DNA of 64,000 nt from JACVRW01 sp963827065 (GCA_963827065.1 CAWGZM010000006.1:186001-250000); one strand, 5' to 3'; counted from the first letter of the stretch, positions 51,363-61,241 are shown. Notes: generated by a model not told the origin, from the letters alone. Numbers and translations: made by a program.

Positions 51363-51368
51363 AGGGTA
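51363..51368 (-). promoter_or_regulatory. -10 box TACCCT, leaderless-type promoter
   Basis: On the minus strand TACCCT ends 9 nt before the metK ATG at 51353. No Shine-Dalgarno sequence or SAM riboswitch fold is possible in so short a gap. Confidence 0.6.
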
Positions 51369-51412
51369 CACACGGCTCCGTGGATCTCCTGAACTGCTAG
51401 AAGCTTTGCGCA

Positions 51413-52078
51413 GTGAACAGGCGGACAACGGGAATCGCGGCGGCGGCGGTCGTCGTGCTCGCGCTCGTGGTCGCCGGGGCGCTCGCGCTCGGAGGCGGCG
51501 ACGACGAGCCACGCGGTGGAGTGTCCGAAACCGGCACCGAGGCCGCCGGCGGGACCGCCGCGGCGGGCGAGCCGAGTCCGGGCGAGAGCGAGCCGGAGCC
51601 CCAAGCCGAGTCCGACCCCGGTGACGAGACCGCCCCGGAGCCGGAGGCCGAGCCGGCACCCGAGCCCGATCCGGCGCCCGCCCCAGCCCCCGAACCGGCC
51701 CGCTACGCCCCCTACTCCGGGAGCGGCGGCGAGTGGCAGACGCTGCTCCCGTCAGGAGCCGGGTGGCGAAAGCCGGTCGAAGCCGAGCGCGTCCCCGGCC
51801 GTCGCTACCGGACAACCATTCGCGGCCCGCGAGGAGCGGTTCTCCTCATCGACCATTCACCGCTTGCGGCCGTGGGCTTCGGCAGCGAGTACGGGTCGAA
51901 GCGCAAGCTGACGCATCCCTGGTTCGGGTCTATGACCGAGTATCGGCTCGCGGACGGGAGCGTCGGCTACGTCCTCAACGCGAGCGAGGGCGGACCGGGC
52001 TTCCGGGTTTTCGCGAGCGGAGCCGACCCGACCGTGGCGCGCAGGGTCGCCGACGAGCTGGCCTACGCGGATCTCTGA
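51413..52078 (+). CDS. Secreted or membrane-anchored protein with a Pro/Glu/Ala-rich spacer
   Basis: A 221-residue protein. Residues 5-27 are a hydrophobic signal anchor. Residues about 28-97 are a low-complexity spacer rich in Pro, Glu and Ala (many EPxPEP-like repeats) that could span the cell wall. A folded C-terminal domain (about 98-221) follows, with RYRTTIRGPRGAVLLIDHSP and the aromatic-rich KLTHPWFGSMTEYRL. No Cys lipobox. No family recognised. It starts at GTG 51413, 59 nt from the divergent metK start. Confidence 0.7.
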   Translation: MNRRTTGIAAAAVVVLALVVAGALALGGGDDEPRGGVSETGTEAAGGTAAAGEPSPGESEPEPQAESDPGDETAPEPEAEPAPEPDPAPAPAPEPARYAPYSGSGGEWQTLLPSGAGWRKPVEAERVPGRRYRTTIRGPRGAVLLIDHSPLAAVGFGSEYGSKRKLTHPWFGSMTEYRLADGSVGYVLNASEGGPGFRVFASGADPTVARRVADELAYADL

Positions 52079-52087
52079 GCTACGACT

Positions 52088-52105
52088 TCTGGGCCATCGC
52101 CCAGA
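52088..52105. terminator. Hairpin TCTGGGC-CATC-GCCCAGA
   Basis: A 7-bp stem with a 4-nt loop starts 9 nt after the stop at 52078, in the 86-nt gap between convergent genes. It may end transcription from both sides. Confidence 0.5.
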
Positions 52106-52164
52106 TGCCGAACACGAGCAGTGCCACGTTTCACGAATCGCCCGACGAGGGCCGGGCTGCGCGG

Positions 52165-52842
52165 TTACGTCGAGCTGCTCGGCCTGCGGGCCTGGACCTG
52201 CTCGACGAGCTCGGGCGTCAGCTCGCCGAGCGACCCGATCCGCGCGTCCGCGGCCGCGAGCTCGTCGGCGCCCGGCGGGTAGTGCGGGTTCGGCAGCGCG
52301 ATCACCGCCATGCCCGCCGCCCGCGCCGCGCGTATGCCGTTCGTCGAGTCCTCCACGGCAACGCAATCGGCCGGCTCGACCCGCAGCCGGCGCCCCACCT
52401 CGAGGTACACGTCGGGGGCGGGCTTGCCGCGGGCCACCTCCTCGGACGAGATCGTGACCTCGAAGCGCCCCGCCAGCCCCGAGAGCTCGAGGAACAGGTC
52501 GATGATCTCCCGGTTCGAGGACGAGGCGAGCCCGAGCGGCCAGCGTTCCGCCAGCCGCTCGACCGCCTCGACCGCCCCCTCGAGCAGCGGCAGCCGCTCC
52601 CGGTAGATCTGCTCCAGGCGCGCGACAACCGCGTCCGAGATCTCGTCCGGCTCCATGTCGAGACCGAACTCGTCGCGCAGGTAGGTCGACCACTCCGGCG
52701 AGCTCATGCCCATCATGCGGTGCGGGGCCTCCTCGTGCCAGCGCCCGCCGCGCTCCGTCACGAGCTCGCGCTTGGCCTCGTTCCACACCTGCTCGGAGTC
52801 GAGCAGCACGCCGTCGAGGTCGAAGACGACTGCCGCGGTCAA
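52165..52842 (-). CDS. HAD-superfamily hydrolase (beta-phosphoglucomutase-like)
   Basis: A 225-residue HAD protein. Motif I is VVFDLDGVLLDS with nucleophile D8 and acid/base D10, motif II LASSSN, motif III with Lys in RGKPAPDVYL, motif IV VAVEDSTNGIRAA. A helical cap lies between motif I and II, as in phosphoglycolate phosphatase and beta-phosphoglucomutase. It starts at TTG 52842, overlapping the der stop by 4 nt (TTGA), so it is the last gene of the aro-cmk-der block. Substrate unknown; phosphoglycolate would fit the glycolate metabolism seen elsewhere. Confidence 0.78.
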   Translation of the reverse strand: MTAAVVFDLDGVLLDSEQVWNEAKRELVTERGGRWHEEAPHRMMGMSSPEWSTYLRDEFGLDMEPDEISDAVVARLEQIYRERLPLLEGAVEAVERLAERWPLGLASSSNREIIDLFLELSGLAGRFEVTISSEEVARGKPAPDVYLEVGRRLRVEPADCVAVEDSTNGIRAARAAGMAVIALPNPHYPPGADELAAADARIGSLGELTPELVEQVQARRPSSST

Positions 52843-54139
52843 GACGAGCGCCCGCTGCTCGTCTTGAAGTCGATCACGAGCGGGACGCCCTGCAGCCCGT
52901 AGCGGTCGCGCAGGCGGTTCTCGAGGAAGTAGGCGTAGTCGCGCGTCACGCGGCTGCGGTCGTTGACCTGCACGGCGAAGCGCGGCGGGCCGGTCTCGAA
53001 CTGCGTCATGTAGTACATCCGCAGCCGCTTGCCGCGCACGGACGGAGGCTCGCGTGTCGACTGGAGGTCGGCGAGGAAGCGGTTCAGCTCGGGGGTCGGG
53101 ATCCGCCGCTCCGCGTTGTCGGCCACTCGCAGGGCTTCCGCGACCAGCCGCTTGAGCCCACGCCCGCTCTTCGCGGAGACCGCCAGCACCGCAGGGCGCT
53201 GGCGCAGCTTGCGCGCGACGCGCGCCTTTGCGTCCTCCAGGTCGGTCCCGGTGACGTCCCACTTGTTCAGGGCGATCACGGTCGCGCACTTGCTCTTCAT
53301 CGCGAGCTCGGCCACGGCCAGGTCCTCCGAGGTCACCCCCTCGCTCGCGTCGCACACGACGATGGCCACCTGGGCGCGCTCCGCGGCCTGCTCGGAGCGC
53401 AACTGGGCGTAGTAGTCCACCGTCCCGGCCACCTTCGTGCGCCGCCGCAGCCCGGCCGTGTCGACGAGCGTCACGGGCCGGCCCTCGAACTCGATGCGCG
53501 TGTCGATCGCATCGCGGGTCGTGCCCGCCACCGGAGTCACGATCACGCGCTCCTCGCCGAGCAACCTGTTGACGAGCGACGACTTGCCGACGTTGGGGCG
53601 GCCGATAAGGGCGAGCCGGGTCGTCTCGTCGGTCTCCTCGCCGCCGCGCGGGAGGCGCGCGACGAGCGTGTCGAGCAGGTCGCCCGTGCCGAGGCCCTGC
53701 GTGGCCGAGACCGCGATCGGGTCGCCGAGCCCGAGGCCGTAGAACTCAGCAGCGAGCCCCTCCTGGCGGGCGTCGTCAACCTTGTTGGCCGCCACGATCA
53801 CGGGCACCGGGCCGCCGCGCAGCTCACGCGCGAGCTCCGCGTCCCCGGGTCGCAGCCCCGCGCGAGCATCCACCACAAGCACGGCCAGATCGGCCTCCTC
53901 GAGGGCGATCAGCGCCTGGCGGCGGATCTCCTCCGCCATCTCGTGCTCGCCCGCGAGGTCGACGCCGCCGGTGTCGATCAGCGTGAAACCCAGGCCGTTC
54001 CAGTCCGCGTCGATCTCCTTGCGGTCGCGCGTGACGCCCGCCTGCTCGTGCACCACCGCTGCGCGCGTGCCGCTCAGCCGGTTGACGAGCGTCGACTTGC
54101 CGACGTTCGGATAGCCGACGACCGCGACCGTCGGGCGCC

Positions 54140-54143
<4 letters not shown>
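52839..54143 (-). CDS. der: Ribosome biogenesis GTPase Der
   Basis: A 434-residue protein with two tandem G domains. P-loops are GYPNVGKS (10-17) and GRPNVGKSS (about 182), each with a DTGG/DTAG switch motif and NKxD (AANKVDD, ALNKWDV). A KH-like domain ends the protein. It helps assemble the 50S subunit. The GTG start overlaps the cmk stop by 4 nt (GTGA), the usual cmk-der pair. Confidence 0.94.
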
Positions 54144-54751
<608 letters not shown>

Positions 54752-54763
54752 CGCGAGCCGAGC

Positions 54764-55711
54764 CTACAGACGGCTCCGCAGCCCGAGCTCGCGCGGAGCG
54801 GGCTCCAGATAGACCTGCGCCGCCGCCCACTCTGCCGACGCAGCCCGGATGTGGCGGCGCAGGAGCGCCAGCGGCACGGCGAGCGGGACGATCCCGTCAC
54901 GGTACTCCTCGATCGCGCGCTGGAGCTCGGCCCGGTCCTCGCTCGACACCTCCTCCGTCACGTGCCCCGCGAGGTGCTCGAGCACGTCCTGGTGGCGGCC
55001 AGGTGTCGCGGGCTTCGCGAGCGCGCGGGCGTGGAGCTCCTCGTAGCGCGCCGCCAGCTCGGCTCGGTCGAGCCGCCCCGCCTCCGCCACGAGCCGGCCG
55101 AGCTCGAGCGCGAGCCCCGGGTCGTGCACGCGCACGAGCATCTTCTCGCCGGCGTGGAACTCGACGAGCTGCGCCGGGCCCCAGTCCGAGGCGAGGAACT
55201 CGCGCACGCGGGCGCGCGCAAAGATCCGCGCGACGAAGTGCTCGCGCAGCCGCGCGTCGCGGAGCCGGCCCTCCTCCTCCACCGGCAGCAGCGGCAGCCG
55301 CTCCATCAGCGCGGCCGCGAACAGGCCTCGCCCTCCTCGTGCCGGCGCGCCGTTCTCGTCATAGACCTTGACGCGCTCCATGCCGCACGAGGGCGAGCTC
55401 TTCTTCAGCACGTAGCCGTCGAGCCCGGCGGCCGCGATCCGTTCGGCCGCCCCCTGCGCCCACGAGCGCATGCGCTCGGTCAGGTCCTCGCCGGACTCCG
55501 TGACGACCATGCGGACGTCGTCCCCCCGCCGCTCGAGGCGCAGCGCCGGCCGCGGCACGCCCAGGCCGATCTCGACCTCGGGGCAGAGCGGCACGAACTC
55601 GACGTGGCGCGCCAGCTCATCGGTGAGGAAGGCGTCGCGCTTGTGACCGCCGTCGTAGCGGACCTGCTCGCCGAGCAGGCAAGAAGAGATGCCGACGCGT
55701 ACCGGACCCAT
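54764..55711 (-). CDS. DUF523-DUF1722 (TudS-YbgA) fusion protein
   Basis: A 315-residue two-domain protein. Residues about 1-150 are DUF523, the family of the [4Fe-4S] thiouracil desulfidase TudS, with its three Cys: C11 (ISSCLLG), C43 (PLCPEVE) and C109 (SSPSCG). Residues about 160-315 are DUF1722 (YbgA), with FHAGEKMLVRVHDP-type features. It may desulfurate a thiolated pyrimidine or nucleotide. It lies between aroA and cmk, a place more often without any gene. Confidence 0.8.
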   Translation of the reverse strand: MGPVRVGISSCLLGEQVRYDGGHKRDAFLTDELARHVEFVPLCPEVEIGLGVPRPALRLERRGDDVRMVVTESGEDLTERMRSWAQGAAERIAAAGLDGYVLKKSSPSCGMERVKVYDENGAPARGGRGLFAAALMERLPLLPVEEEGRLRDARLREHFVARIFARARVREFLASDWGPAQLVEFHAGEKMLVRVHDPGLALELGRLVAEAGRLDRAELAARYEELHARALAKPATPGRHQDVLEHLAGHVTEEVSSEDRAELQRAIEEYRDGIVPLAVPLALLRRHIRAASAEWAAAQVYLEPAPRELGLRSRL

Positions 55712-55734
55712 CGAGCCCGAAGGTTAGGACGCGG

Positions 55735-57042
55735 TCAGCTGAGCAGCGCCCGGATATCGGCCTCGAAGCCGGGATAGGAGACGCTCGCCGCCTCCATCCC
55801 CACGACCTCGACGCCCTCGAGCGACGCGAGCCCAGCGACGGCCCCGAGCATCGCGATGCGGTGATCGCCGCCCGAGTGAATGACGCCGCCGCGGAGCGGC
55901 GAGCCGTCGCCGCGCACGACGAAGCCGTCGGCGATCGCCTCGATGTCCGCGCCGAGGCCGCGCAGGCCCTCGACGACGGCGCTGATGCGGTCGGACTCCT
56001 TCAGCCGCAGCTCCTCGGCGCCGCGCACGACGGTCTCGCCCTCGGCTTGAGCGCCGAGCAGCGCCACGAGCGTCAGCTCGTCGATCGCGAGCGGGATCTC
56101 CTCCGGCTCGACGACCGTCCCCTCGAGCGGCGCCGAGGCGACGTCGAGCTCCCCGAGCGGCTCGGTGTCCGCCCGCGCGTCCGGCTCCTCGAGCTCGCCC
56201 ACGATCACGGCGCCCATCCGCTCCGCGATCCGGTAGAAGCCGGTGCGCGTCCAATTGAGGCCGACGTCGCGGACAACCACCCGCGAGCCGCGCACCAGCG
56301 TCGCGGCAGTCACGATGAAGGCGGCCGACGAGGGGTCGCCGGGCACGACGATCTCGTCGAGCTCCAGCTCGTCGACGCTCGACACCGTGAGCCGCGGGCC
56401 GTCCTCGACGAACGGGACGCGGGCACGGCGCAGCAGCCGCTCGGTGTGGTCGCGGCTCGGGGCGGGCTCGTTGACGGTCGTCGAGCCGGCGGCCAGCATT
56501 CCCGCAATCAACAGGCACGACTTGACCTGGGCGCTCGCGACCGGCAGCTCGTAGTCGATCCCGGTCAGCTCGGCCCCGCGGACCGTGAACGGCGGCAGCC
56601 GGCCGTCGCGCATCTCGATGTCCGCGCCCATCGCGCGCAGCGGCTCGGCGATGCGGTCGACGGGGCGGCGCCGGATCGACTCGTCGCCGTCGAGCGTCCA
56701 GCTGCGGCCGGGCTGCCCCGCGAGCCACCCCGGCAGGAGCCGCATGAGCGTGCCCGCGTTGCCGACGCCGATGAGCCCGCCCGTGGCCTCGAGCGGGGCG
56801 TGCAGCCCGACGCCGCGGAAGAGCAGCCGCCCCTCGCCGTCCTCATCGATCCCCGCCCCGAGCGAGCGGACGGCGTCGAGCGTCGACATCGTGTCGGCCG
56901 AGTCGAGGTAGTTGCGCACGACGACCGGCTCGTCGCACATCGCCGCGAAGAGCGCCGCGCGGTGCGAGATCGACTTGTCCGCGGGCGGCGTGTAGCCGCC
57001 CCGCAGCGCGCCGGCAGGGTCGAAGCGGGCGGCTGCGCTCAC
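55735..57042 (-). CDS. aroA: 3-phosphoshikimate 1-carboxyvinyltransferase (EPSP synthase)
   Basis: A 435-residue enzyme joining shikimate-3-phosphate and phosphoenolpyruvate. TPPADKSISHRA holds catalytic K23, VGNAGTLMRLLPG matches the GNAGTAxR block, LKESDRI and GGDHRIAM complete the active site. The GTG at 57042 overlaps the tyrA stop by 4 nt (GTGA). Codon use is like its neighbours. Confidence 0.94.
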   Translation of the reverse strand: MSAAARFDPAGALRGGYTPPADKSISHRAALFAAMCDEPVVVRNYLDSADTMSTLDAVRSLGAGIDEDGEGRLLFRGVGLHAPLEATGGLIGVGNAGTLMRLLPGWLAGQPGRSWTLDGDESIRRRPVDRIAEPLRAMGADIEMRDGRLPPFTVRGAELTGIDYELPVASAQVKSCLLIAGMLAAGSTTVNEPAPSRDHTERLLRRARVPFVEDGPRLTVSSVDELELDEIVVPGDPSSAAFIVTAATLVRGSRVVVRDVGLNWTRTGFYRIAERMGAVIVGELEEPDARADTEPLGELDVASAPLEGTVVEPEEIPLAIDELTLVALLGAQAEGETVVRGAEELRLKESDRISAVVEGLRGLGADIEAIADGFVVRGDGSPLRGGVIHSGGDHRIAMLGAVAGLASLEGVEVVGMEAASVSYPGFEADIRALLS

Positions 57043-58103
57043 TCGGCGCCGACCGGGAATCCGAGCGCGTCGATCAGCTCGAGCGCACGGGCGGCCTGGT
57101 CGTCGCCCGCGATCCAGAGCGTCATGGCGCCCGAGCGCATGTCGACCGCCGGCGCCAGCGCCAGGTCGACGATGTTGACCCCCGCCCTGCCGAGCTCGAG
57201 TGCCACCTGGGCGACGATACCGGGGCGGTTCGGCACCGTCAGGCGGAGCTCGTGGACCGCCTCGCCCTCGGGGCCGGTCTCGAGCAGCTCGCGCCGATCC
57301 TCGCGCGCGCGGTCGTTCCAGCCGGCGACCTCGCCGGTCTCCAGCAGCCGCTCGATCTCCTCGAGGCTTGCGCGAAAGGCGCGTATCTCCTCGGCGATCG
57401 CCTGGCGGTTCGAGCGGTAGATGTCGCTCCACATCGCGGTGTTGGCCCCGGCCACGCGGGTCATGTCGCGAAAGCTCGGGCCGACCTGCCGGAGCGCCTC
57501 GCCGTGGTCGGACAGGCGAGTGGCGGCCTGCGTGGCGAGCACGTTGGCCAGCACGTGCGGGAGATGGCTGAACACGGCCACGAGCCGGTCGTGCGTCTCC
57601 GCGTCGAGCGCAACCGGCCGCGCACCGACGTCGACGATGAAGCGGTGCAGGCGCTCATAGAGCAGCCCCTCGGAATGCGGCAGCGGCGTGAGGTACCAGA
57701 CCGCGCCCTGGAACAGGTCGGCGCGAGCGTGCTCGACGCCCGCGGTCTCCGCGCCCGCGATCGGGTGGCCCCCCACGAAGCGCGCGTCATCGATCTCCCC
57801 CAGCAGCGCTCCCTTGGTCGAGCCGACGTCCGTCACGAGCGTGTCGGGGCCGGCGGCGGCCAGCGCGGCGCGCACGAGCTCGGGCAGCGCCCCCACCGGC
57901 GCGCACGTGAAGCACAGGTCTGCACCCTCGAGCGCCTCTTCGATGGTGCCGGCCGCCCTGTCGAGCGCGCCCAGCCCCACGGCACGGCCGAGCTTGGCCG
58001 GATCGCGGCCGAAGCCCACGACCTCGGCGTCCTCGACGTGCTCGCGTGCCGCGAGGCCGATCGAGCCGCCGATCAGCCCCACGCCGAGGACGGCGATTCG
58101 CAC
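57039..58103 (-). CDS. tyrA: Prephenate dehydrogenase with C-terminal ACT domain
   Basis: A 354-residue NAD(P)-dependent enzyme of tyrosine synthesis. Rossmann motif VLGVGLIGGSIG (5-16), TDVGSTKG, GGHPIAGAETAG and FSHLPHVLANVLA mark the catalytic part (about 1-275). The last 70 residues form an ACT domain (LTVPNRPGIVAQVA), which suggests feedback by an amino acid. GTG start 58103, 6 nt after the aroF stop. Confidence 0.92.
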   Translation of the reverse strand: MRIAVLGVGLIGGSIGLAAREHVEDAEVVGFGRDPAKLGRAVGLGALDRAAGTIEEALEGADLCFTCAPVGALPELVRAALAAAGPDTLVTDVGSTKGALLGEIDDARFVGGHPIAGAETAGVEHARADLFQGAVWYLTPLPHSEGLLYERLHRFIVDVGARPVALDAETHDRLVAVFSHLPHVLANVLATQAATRLSDHGEALRQVGPSFRDMTRVAGANTAMWSDIYRSNRQAIAEEIRAFRASLEEIERLLETGEVAGWNDRAREDRRELLETGPEGEAVHELRLTVPNRPGIVAQVALELGRAGVNIVDLALAPAVDMRSGAMTLWIAGDDQAARALELIDALGFPVGAE

Positions 58104-58109
58104 CTAGAT

Positions 58110-59135
58110 CTAGACCTTTTGGAAGATCTTGCCCGCCAGCTCCGCAGCCGCCTCGAGCTTGCGCAGGTACAGCTCGAACTCATCCGCGAGCAGCGCTTGC
58201 GGGCCGTCGCACACGGCCTCCTCGGGGCACGGATGGACCTCGACGATCACACCGTCCGCACCGGCCGCAGCGGCCGCGAGCGACAGCGGCTCGACGAGCG
58301 AGCGCTTGCCGGCCGCGTGCGAGGGGTCGATCACGATCGGCAGGTGGGTGAGCTCACGCAGCACGGGAACGGCCATCAGGTCGAGGGTGAAGCGGTAGCT
58401 CGGCTCGTAGGTCCGGATGCCGCGCTCGCAGAGGAGCACGTCGTTGTTGCCCTCCTTGAGCACGTACTCCGCCGCCATCAGGAGCTCCTCGAGCGTCGCC
58501 GACAGGCCGCGCTTAAGCAGCACCGGCTTGCCCAGCCGGCCGACCTCGGTGAGCAGCGTGTAGTTCTGCATATTGCGCGCGCCGAGCTGGATCACGTCCG
58601 CCACCTCGGCGACGGCCTCGAGATCGCGCACGTCCATCAGCTCCGTGACGATCGGCAGCCCCGTCTCCTCCTTGGCCTCCGCGAGCAGCCGCAGGCCGGC
58701 CTCGCCGAGCCCCTGGAACGAGTACGGCGAAGTGCGGGGCTTGTAGGCGCCGCCGCGCAGCATCTGGGCGCCGGCGTCCTTGACCGTCTGGGCGGCGCTC
58801 AGGAGCACCTCGCGCGACTCGACGGTGCAGGGACCGGCGATCGTCGCGAAGTGGTCCCCGCCGATCCTGCGCCCGTCGACCTCGACCACGCTCCGGACGC
58901 CACGCCGGTACTGGAGCGAGGCGAGCTTGTACGGCTTGAGGATCGGCACGAGGTGGTCGACGCCCGGTGCGCCGTCGAGCCCGAGGTTGGCGACGTGCTC
59001 GCGGTCACCGATCGCGCCGATCACGGTTACGAGCTCGCCCTGCGAGATGTGGGCGTCCGCGCCTACCGATCTGACGCGCTTGACGACCGCGTCGATCTCC
59101 GACTGGGTCGCCCCCTCTTTCATCACGATCATCAT
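58110..59135 (-). CDS. aroF: 3-deoxy-7-phosphoheptulonate synthase (DAHP synthase, type I beta)
   Basis: A 341-residue first enzyme of the shikimate pathway. An N-terminal ferredoxin-like regulatory domain (about 1-70) precedes the barrel with AGPCTVES, RGGAYKPRTSPYSFQG, LKRGLSATLEE and DPSHAAGKR. This domain arrangement is that of the Thermotoga-type enzyme. The ATG at 59135 heads the minus-strand block aroF-tyrA-aroA-TudS-cmk-der-HAD, with gaps from overlaps to 23 nt. Confidence 0.93.
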   Translation of the reverse strand: MMIVMKEGATQSEIDAVVKRVRSVGADAHISQGELVTVIGAIGDREHVANLGLDGAPGVDHLVPILKPYKLASLQYRRGVRSVVEVDGRRIGGDHFATIAGPCTVESREVLLSAAQTVKDAGAQMLRGGAYKPRTSPYSFQGLGEAGLRLLAEAKEETGLPIVTELMDVRDLEAVAEVADVIQLGARNMQNYTLLTEVGRLGKPVLLKRGLSATLEELLMAAEYVLKEGNNDVLLCERGIRTYEPSYRFTLDLMAVPVLRELTHLPIVIDPSHAAGKRSLVEPLSLAAAAAGADGVIVEVHPCPEEAVCDGPQALLADEFELYLRKLEAAAELAGKIFQKV

Positions 59136-59422
59136 CTGTCCCTAAAGCCTCTCAGAAGTTCATACGTTTCCGGTGGTACGGCGGATGCGGAGCGGCGTCC
59201 GGCGGGGGGCAACTGGTGCGGGGCGGCCGTTTCGGGGCCGCGGCCGGACGCCTAGCTAAATCGCCAATACGAGTAGGAACGCTGCGCACTCGGCACGACC
59301 GAGTGCTTGCGCACGACGGAACGACCACGCGAGGCGGCGCCGACGGGCGCCGAGGTGCTGCTCGCGAGCGTGGCCGGATGAGACATCGTGGGCCCATTTG
59401 TAGCAGGCGGCCGGTCGCGCCA
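59136..59422. other. 287-nt intergenic region before aroF
   Basis: Holds the aroF upstream region and a hairpin at 59286-59306. A minus-strand frame of 55 codons (59423-59256) begins with ATG coupled (TGATG) to the preceding stop, but its third codon positions are poorer in G/C than those of the neighbours and the product is not recognised. I do not count it as a gene. No clear TANNNT box lies 6-9 nt before aroF. Confidence 0.5.
59286..59306. terminator. Hairpin GCACTCGG-CACGA-CCGAGTGC
   Basis: A perfect 8-bp stem with a 5-nt loop, about 117 nt after the stop of the minus-strand membrane protein gene (59423). It probably ends the rsuA-type/aroH/hisC transcript before aroF. Confidence 0.5.
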
Positions 59423-60157
59423 TCAAGCGGCCGCGCGGCGCTCGAGCTGCAGGAGCCGCACGGTCACGACGCAGACGGCCACCGCCCAGACCGGCGTGAC
59501 CAGGAGCTCGACCACCGTCGCGACCGCCCAGTCGCCCACCAGCGACTCGCCGAAGCTGAGGCCGCCGCCCTCGCCGAGGTAGCTCGAGACGACGTCCGTG
59601 GCGAGCCACAGGCCGCCGAGCAGCAGGAGCAGCGGGAGCGCGTGGCCGCGCGCCAGCTCGCGGCTGCGCTTGAACGAGCCCCGCACCGCCGTCCGCTCGA
59701 GCTTCAGCAGCGGGCCCGCCAGCACGTAGCGCGCGAAGAACACGAGCCCCGGCACGATCAGCAGCACGAGGCCGAGCGCGAGGCCGAGCGAGAAGAGCAG
59801 GTCGACGGCGATCAGGCCGCCGTACGGCAGCGCACGGACAAGGCTGCGCAGCGGAGGCCGTGGACGCCCCTCCATCGACTCGCTGACGGCGCTCATCACG
59901 ACACCCGCGAAGAACACCTCGCCGAACGCGGAGGTCGCGACCTGCGCCACGGCCGCCGGGATCAGCGCGGCCAGCTTGCCGGCGTCCAAGTCCTCCGTCT
60001 CGAGCTCGAACAGATGCTCGCCGGCCGCCTCCACCAAGCCGAGCGGCACGAACAGGATCAGCGCCACCGGGAGAATGAAGGAGGCCTGGTCGACATACAC
60101 CTCGCCGATCTGTCGGAGCGTCCGGGCCGGTGCGAGGCGCGCGGACTCGACGGCCAT
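59423..60157 (-). CDS. Polytopic membrane protein of unknown function
   Basis: A 244-residue protein with about six transmembrane helices. The middle carries GLVLLIVPGLVFFARYVLAGPLL and FKRSRELARGHALP, a pattern seen in DUF-type membrane proteins resembling glycerophosphodiesterase membrane domains. No catalytic residues recognised. It follows hisC by 4 nt and is likely the last gene of the rsuA-type/aroH/hisC operon. Confidence 0.7.
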   Translation of the reverse strand: MAVESARLAPARTLRQIGEVYVDQASFILPVALILFVPLGLVEAAGEHLFELETEDLDAGKLAALIPAAVAQVATSAFGEVFFAGVVMSAVSESMEGRPRPPLRSLVRALPYGGLIAVDLLFSLGLALGLVLLIVPGLVFFARYVLAGPLLKLERTAVRGSFKRSRELARGHALPLLLLLGGLWLATDVVSSYLGEGGGLSFGESLVGDWAVATVVELLVTPVWAVAVCVVTVRLLQLERRAAA

Positions 60158-60161
60158 GCCC

Positions 60162-61241
60162 CTAGAGCAGCTCGTCGAGCACGCTGAGGAAGCGGTCGTT
60201 CTCCGCGCGCGTGCCGTACGTCACCCGGAAGCGCCCCTCCTCGCCGAGCGCCCTGCCGGCCCGCACGATCACGCCGCGCTCGGCCAGGCCGTTCACGATC
60301 TGGTCCTCGTCGCGGTCGCCGAGCGACACCCATGAGAAGTTCGCCTGGCTGTCGGTCGTCTCGAGCCCGCGCTCGGCGAGGCCCGACTCGACGTAGACCC
60401 GCGCCATCACGGTCTGCTCGACCCGCCGCTCCAGCTCATCGACGTGCCCCAGCGCCTCGGTGGCGGCGATCTGGGCGAGCGCGTTCACCGAGAACGGCTG
60501 GCGCACCTGGTCGACCGCGTTGCGGAAGCGCTCGTCGCCGAGCGAGTAGCCGACGCGCAGGCCGCAGAGCCCGTACACCTTCGAAAAGGTCCGCAGGATC
60601 ACGAGGTTGGGGTGGCGCTCGAGCAGGTCGAGCGACTCGTCGGGATCCTGCAAGGTCGAGAACTCGACATATGCCTCGTCGAGGATCACGGCGACGTGGC
60701 GGGGCAGCTCGGCCACGAAGGCGTCGATCGCGTCGGGCGCGAGCGCGGTCGCCGACGGGTTGTTCGGGTTGCACACGATCACGATGCGGGTGGCGACCGT
60801 GACCTCGCGCGCCATCGCCTCGAGGTCGTGCTCGCCCACCTCGTTCAGCGGCACGGTGACCGCTCGGGCCCCCGACATGGCGGACATGTGCGGGTAGATC
60901 GAAAACGAGGGCCAGGCGTAAACGATCTCCGTGCCTGGCTCGAGCATCGCGTCGGCGGCCGCCAGCAGCAGCTCGCACGAGCCGTTCCCGATGGCGATGC
61001 GGCCGGCGGCTACGCCGGTGCGCTCGGAGAGGCGCTTGCGCAGCGCAGACTTCGCAGGATCGGGATAGCGATTGAGGTTGCGGAGGCCGCTCTCCACCGC
61101 CTCGAGGACCTGCGGATGGGGCGCGAAGGGCGTCTCGTTCGACGCAAGCTTCACGAGCTCGCCCTCGAACTGGTAGGTCGAGGCGGCCGGATAGACCGGA
61201 ATGTCGGCGATGTGTGCGTTGAACTCGATGCCGGGGCTCAC
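60162..61241 (-). CDS. hisC: Histidinol-phosphate aminotransferase
   Basis: A 359-residue class II PLP aminotransferase: KLASNETPFAPHP, N159 in CNPNNPSA, DEAY (188-191) and the PLP Lys K221 in TFSKVYGLCGLRVGY. Enzymes of this type next to aroH often also serve phenylalanine or tyrosine transamination, so dual use is possible. GTG start 61241 overlaps the aroH stop by 4 nt. Confidence 0.88.
   Translation of the reverse strand: MSPGIEFNAHIADIPVYPAASTYQFEGELVKLASNETPFAPHPQVLEAVESGLRNLNRYPDPAKSALRKRLSERTGVAAGRIAIGNGSCELLLAAADAMLEPGTEIVYAWPSFSIYPHMSAMSGARAVTVPLNEVGEHDLEAMAREVTVATRIVIVCNPNNPSATALAPDAIDAFVAELPRHVAVILDEAYVEFSTLQDPDESLDLLERHPNLVILRTFSKVYGLCGLRVGYSLGDERFRNAVDQVRQPFSVNALAQIAATEALGHVDELERRVEQTVMARVYVESGLAERGLETTDSQANFSWVSLGDRDEDQIVNGLAERGVIVRAGRALGEEGRFRVTYGTRAENDRFLSVLDELL

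Noticed and set aside
51354..51412. SAM riboswitch before metK
   Set aside because: The gap between metK and the divergent gene is only 59 nt and the metK mRNA appears leaderless, leaving no room for an aptamer.
57252..59255. Plus-strand frame of over 660 codons opposite tyrA and aroF
   Set aside because: The minus strand carries unmistakable tyrA and aroF motifs; the opposite frame is a low-complexity antisense translation.
59256..59423. 55-codon minus-strand frame coupled (TGATG) to the membrane protein stop
   Set aside because: Third codon positions are less G/C-biased than in neighbouring genes, the product is unrecognised and it spans the terminator hairpin.
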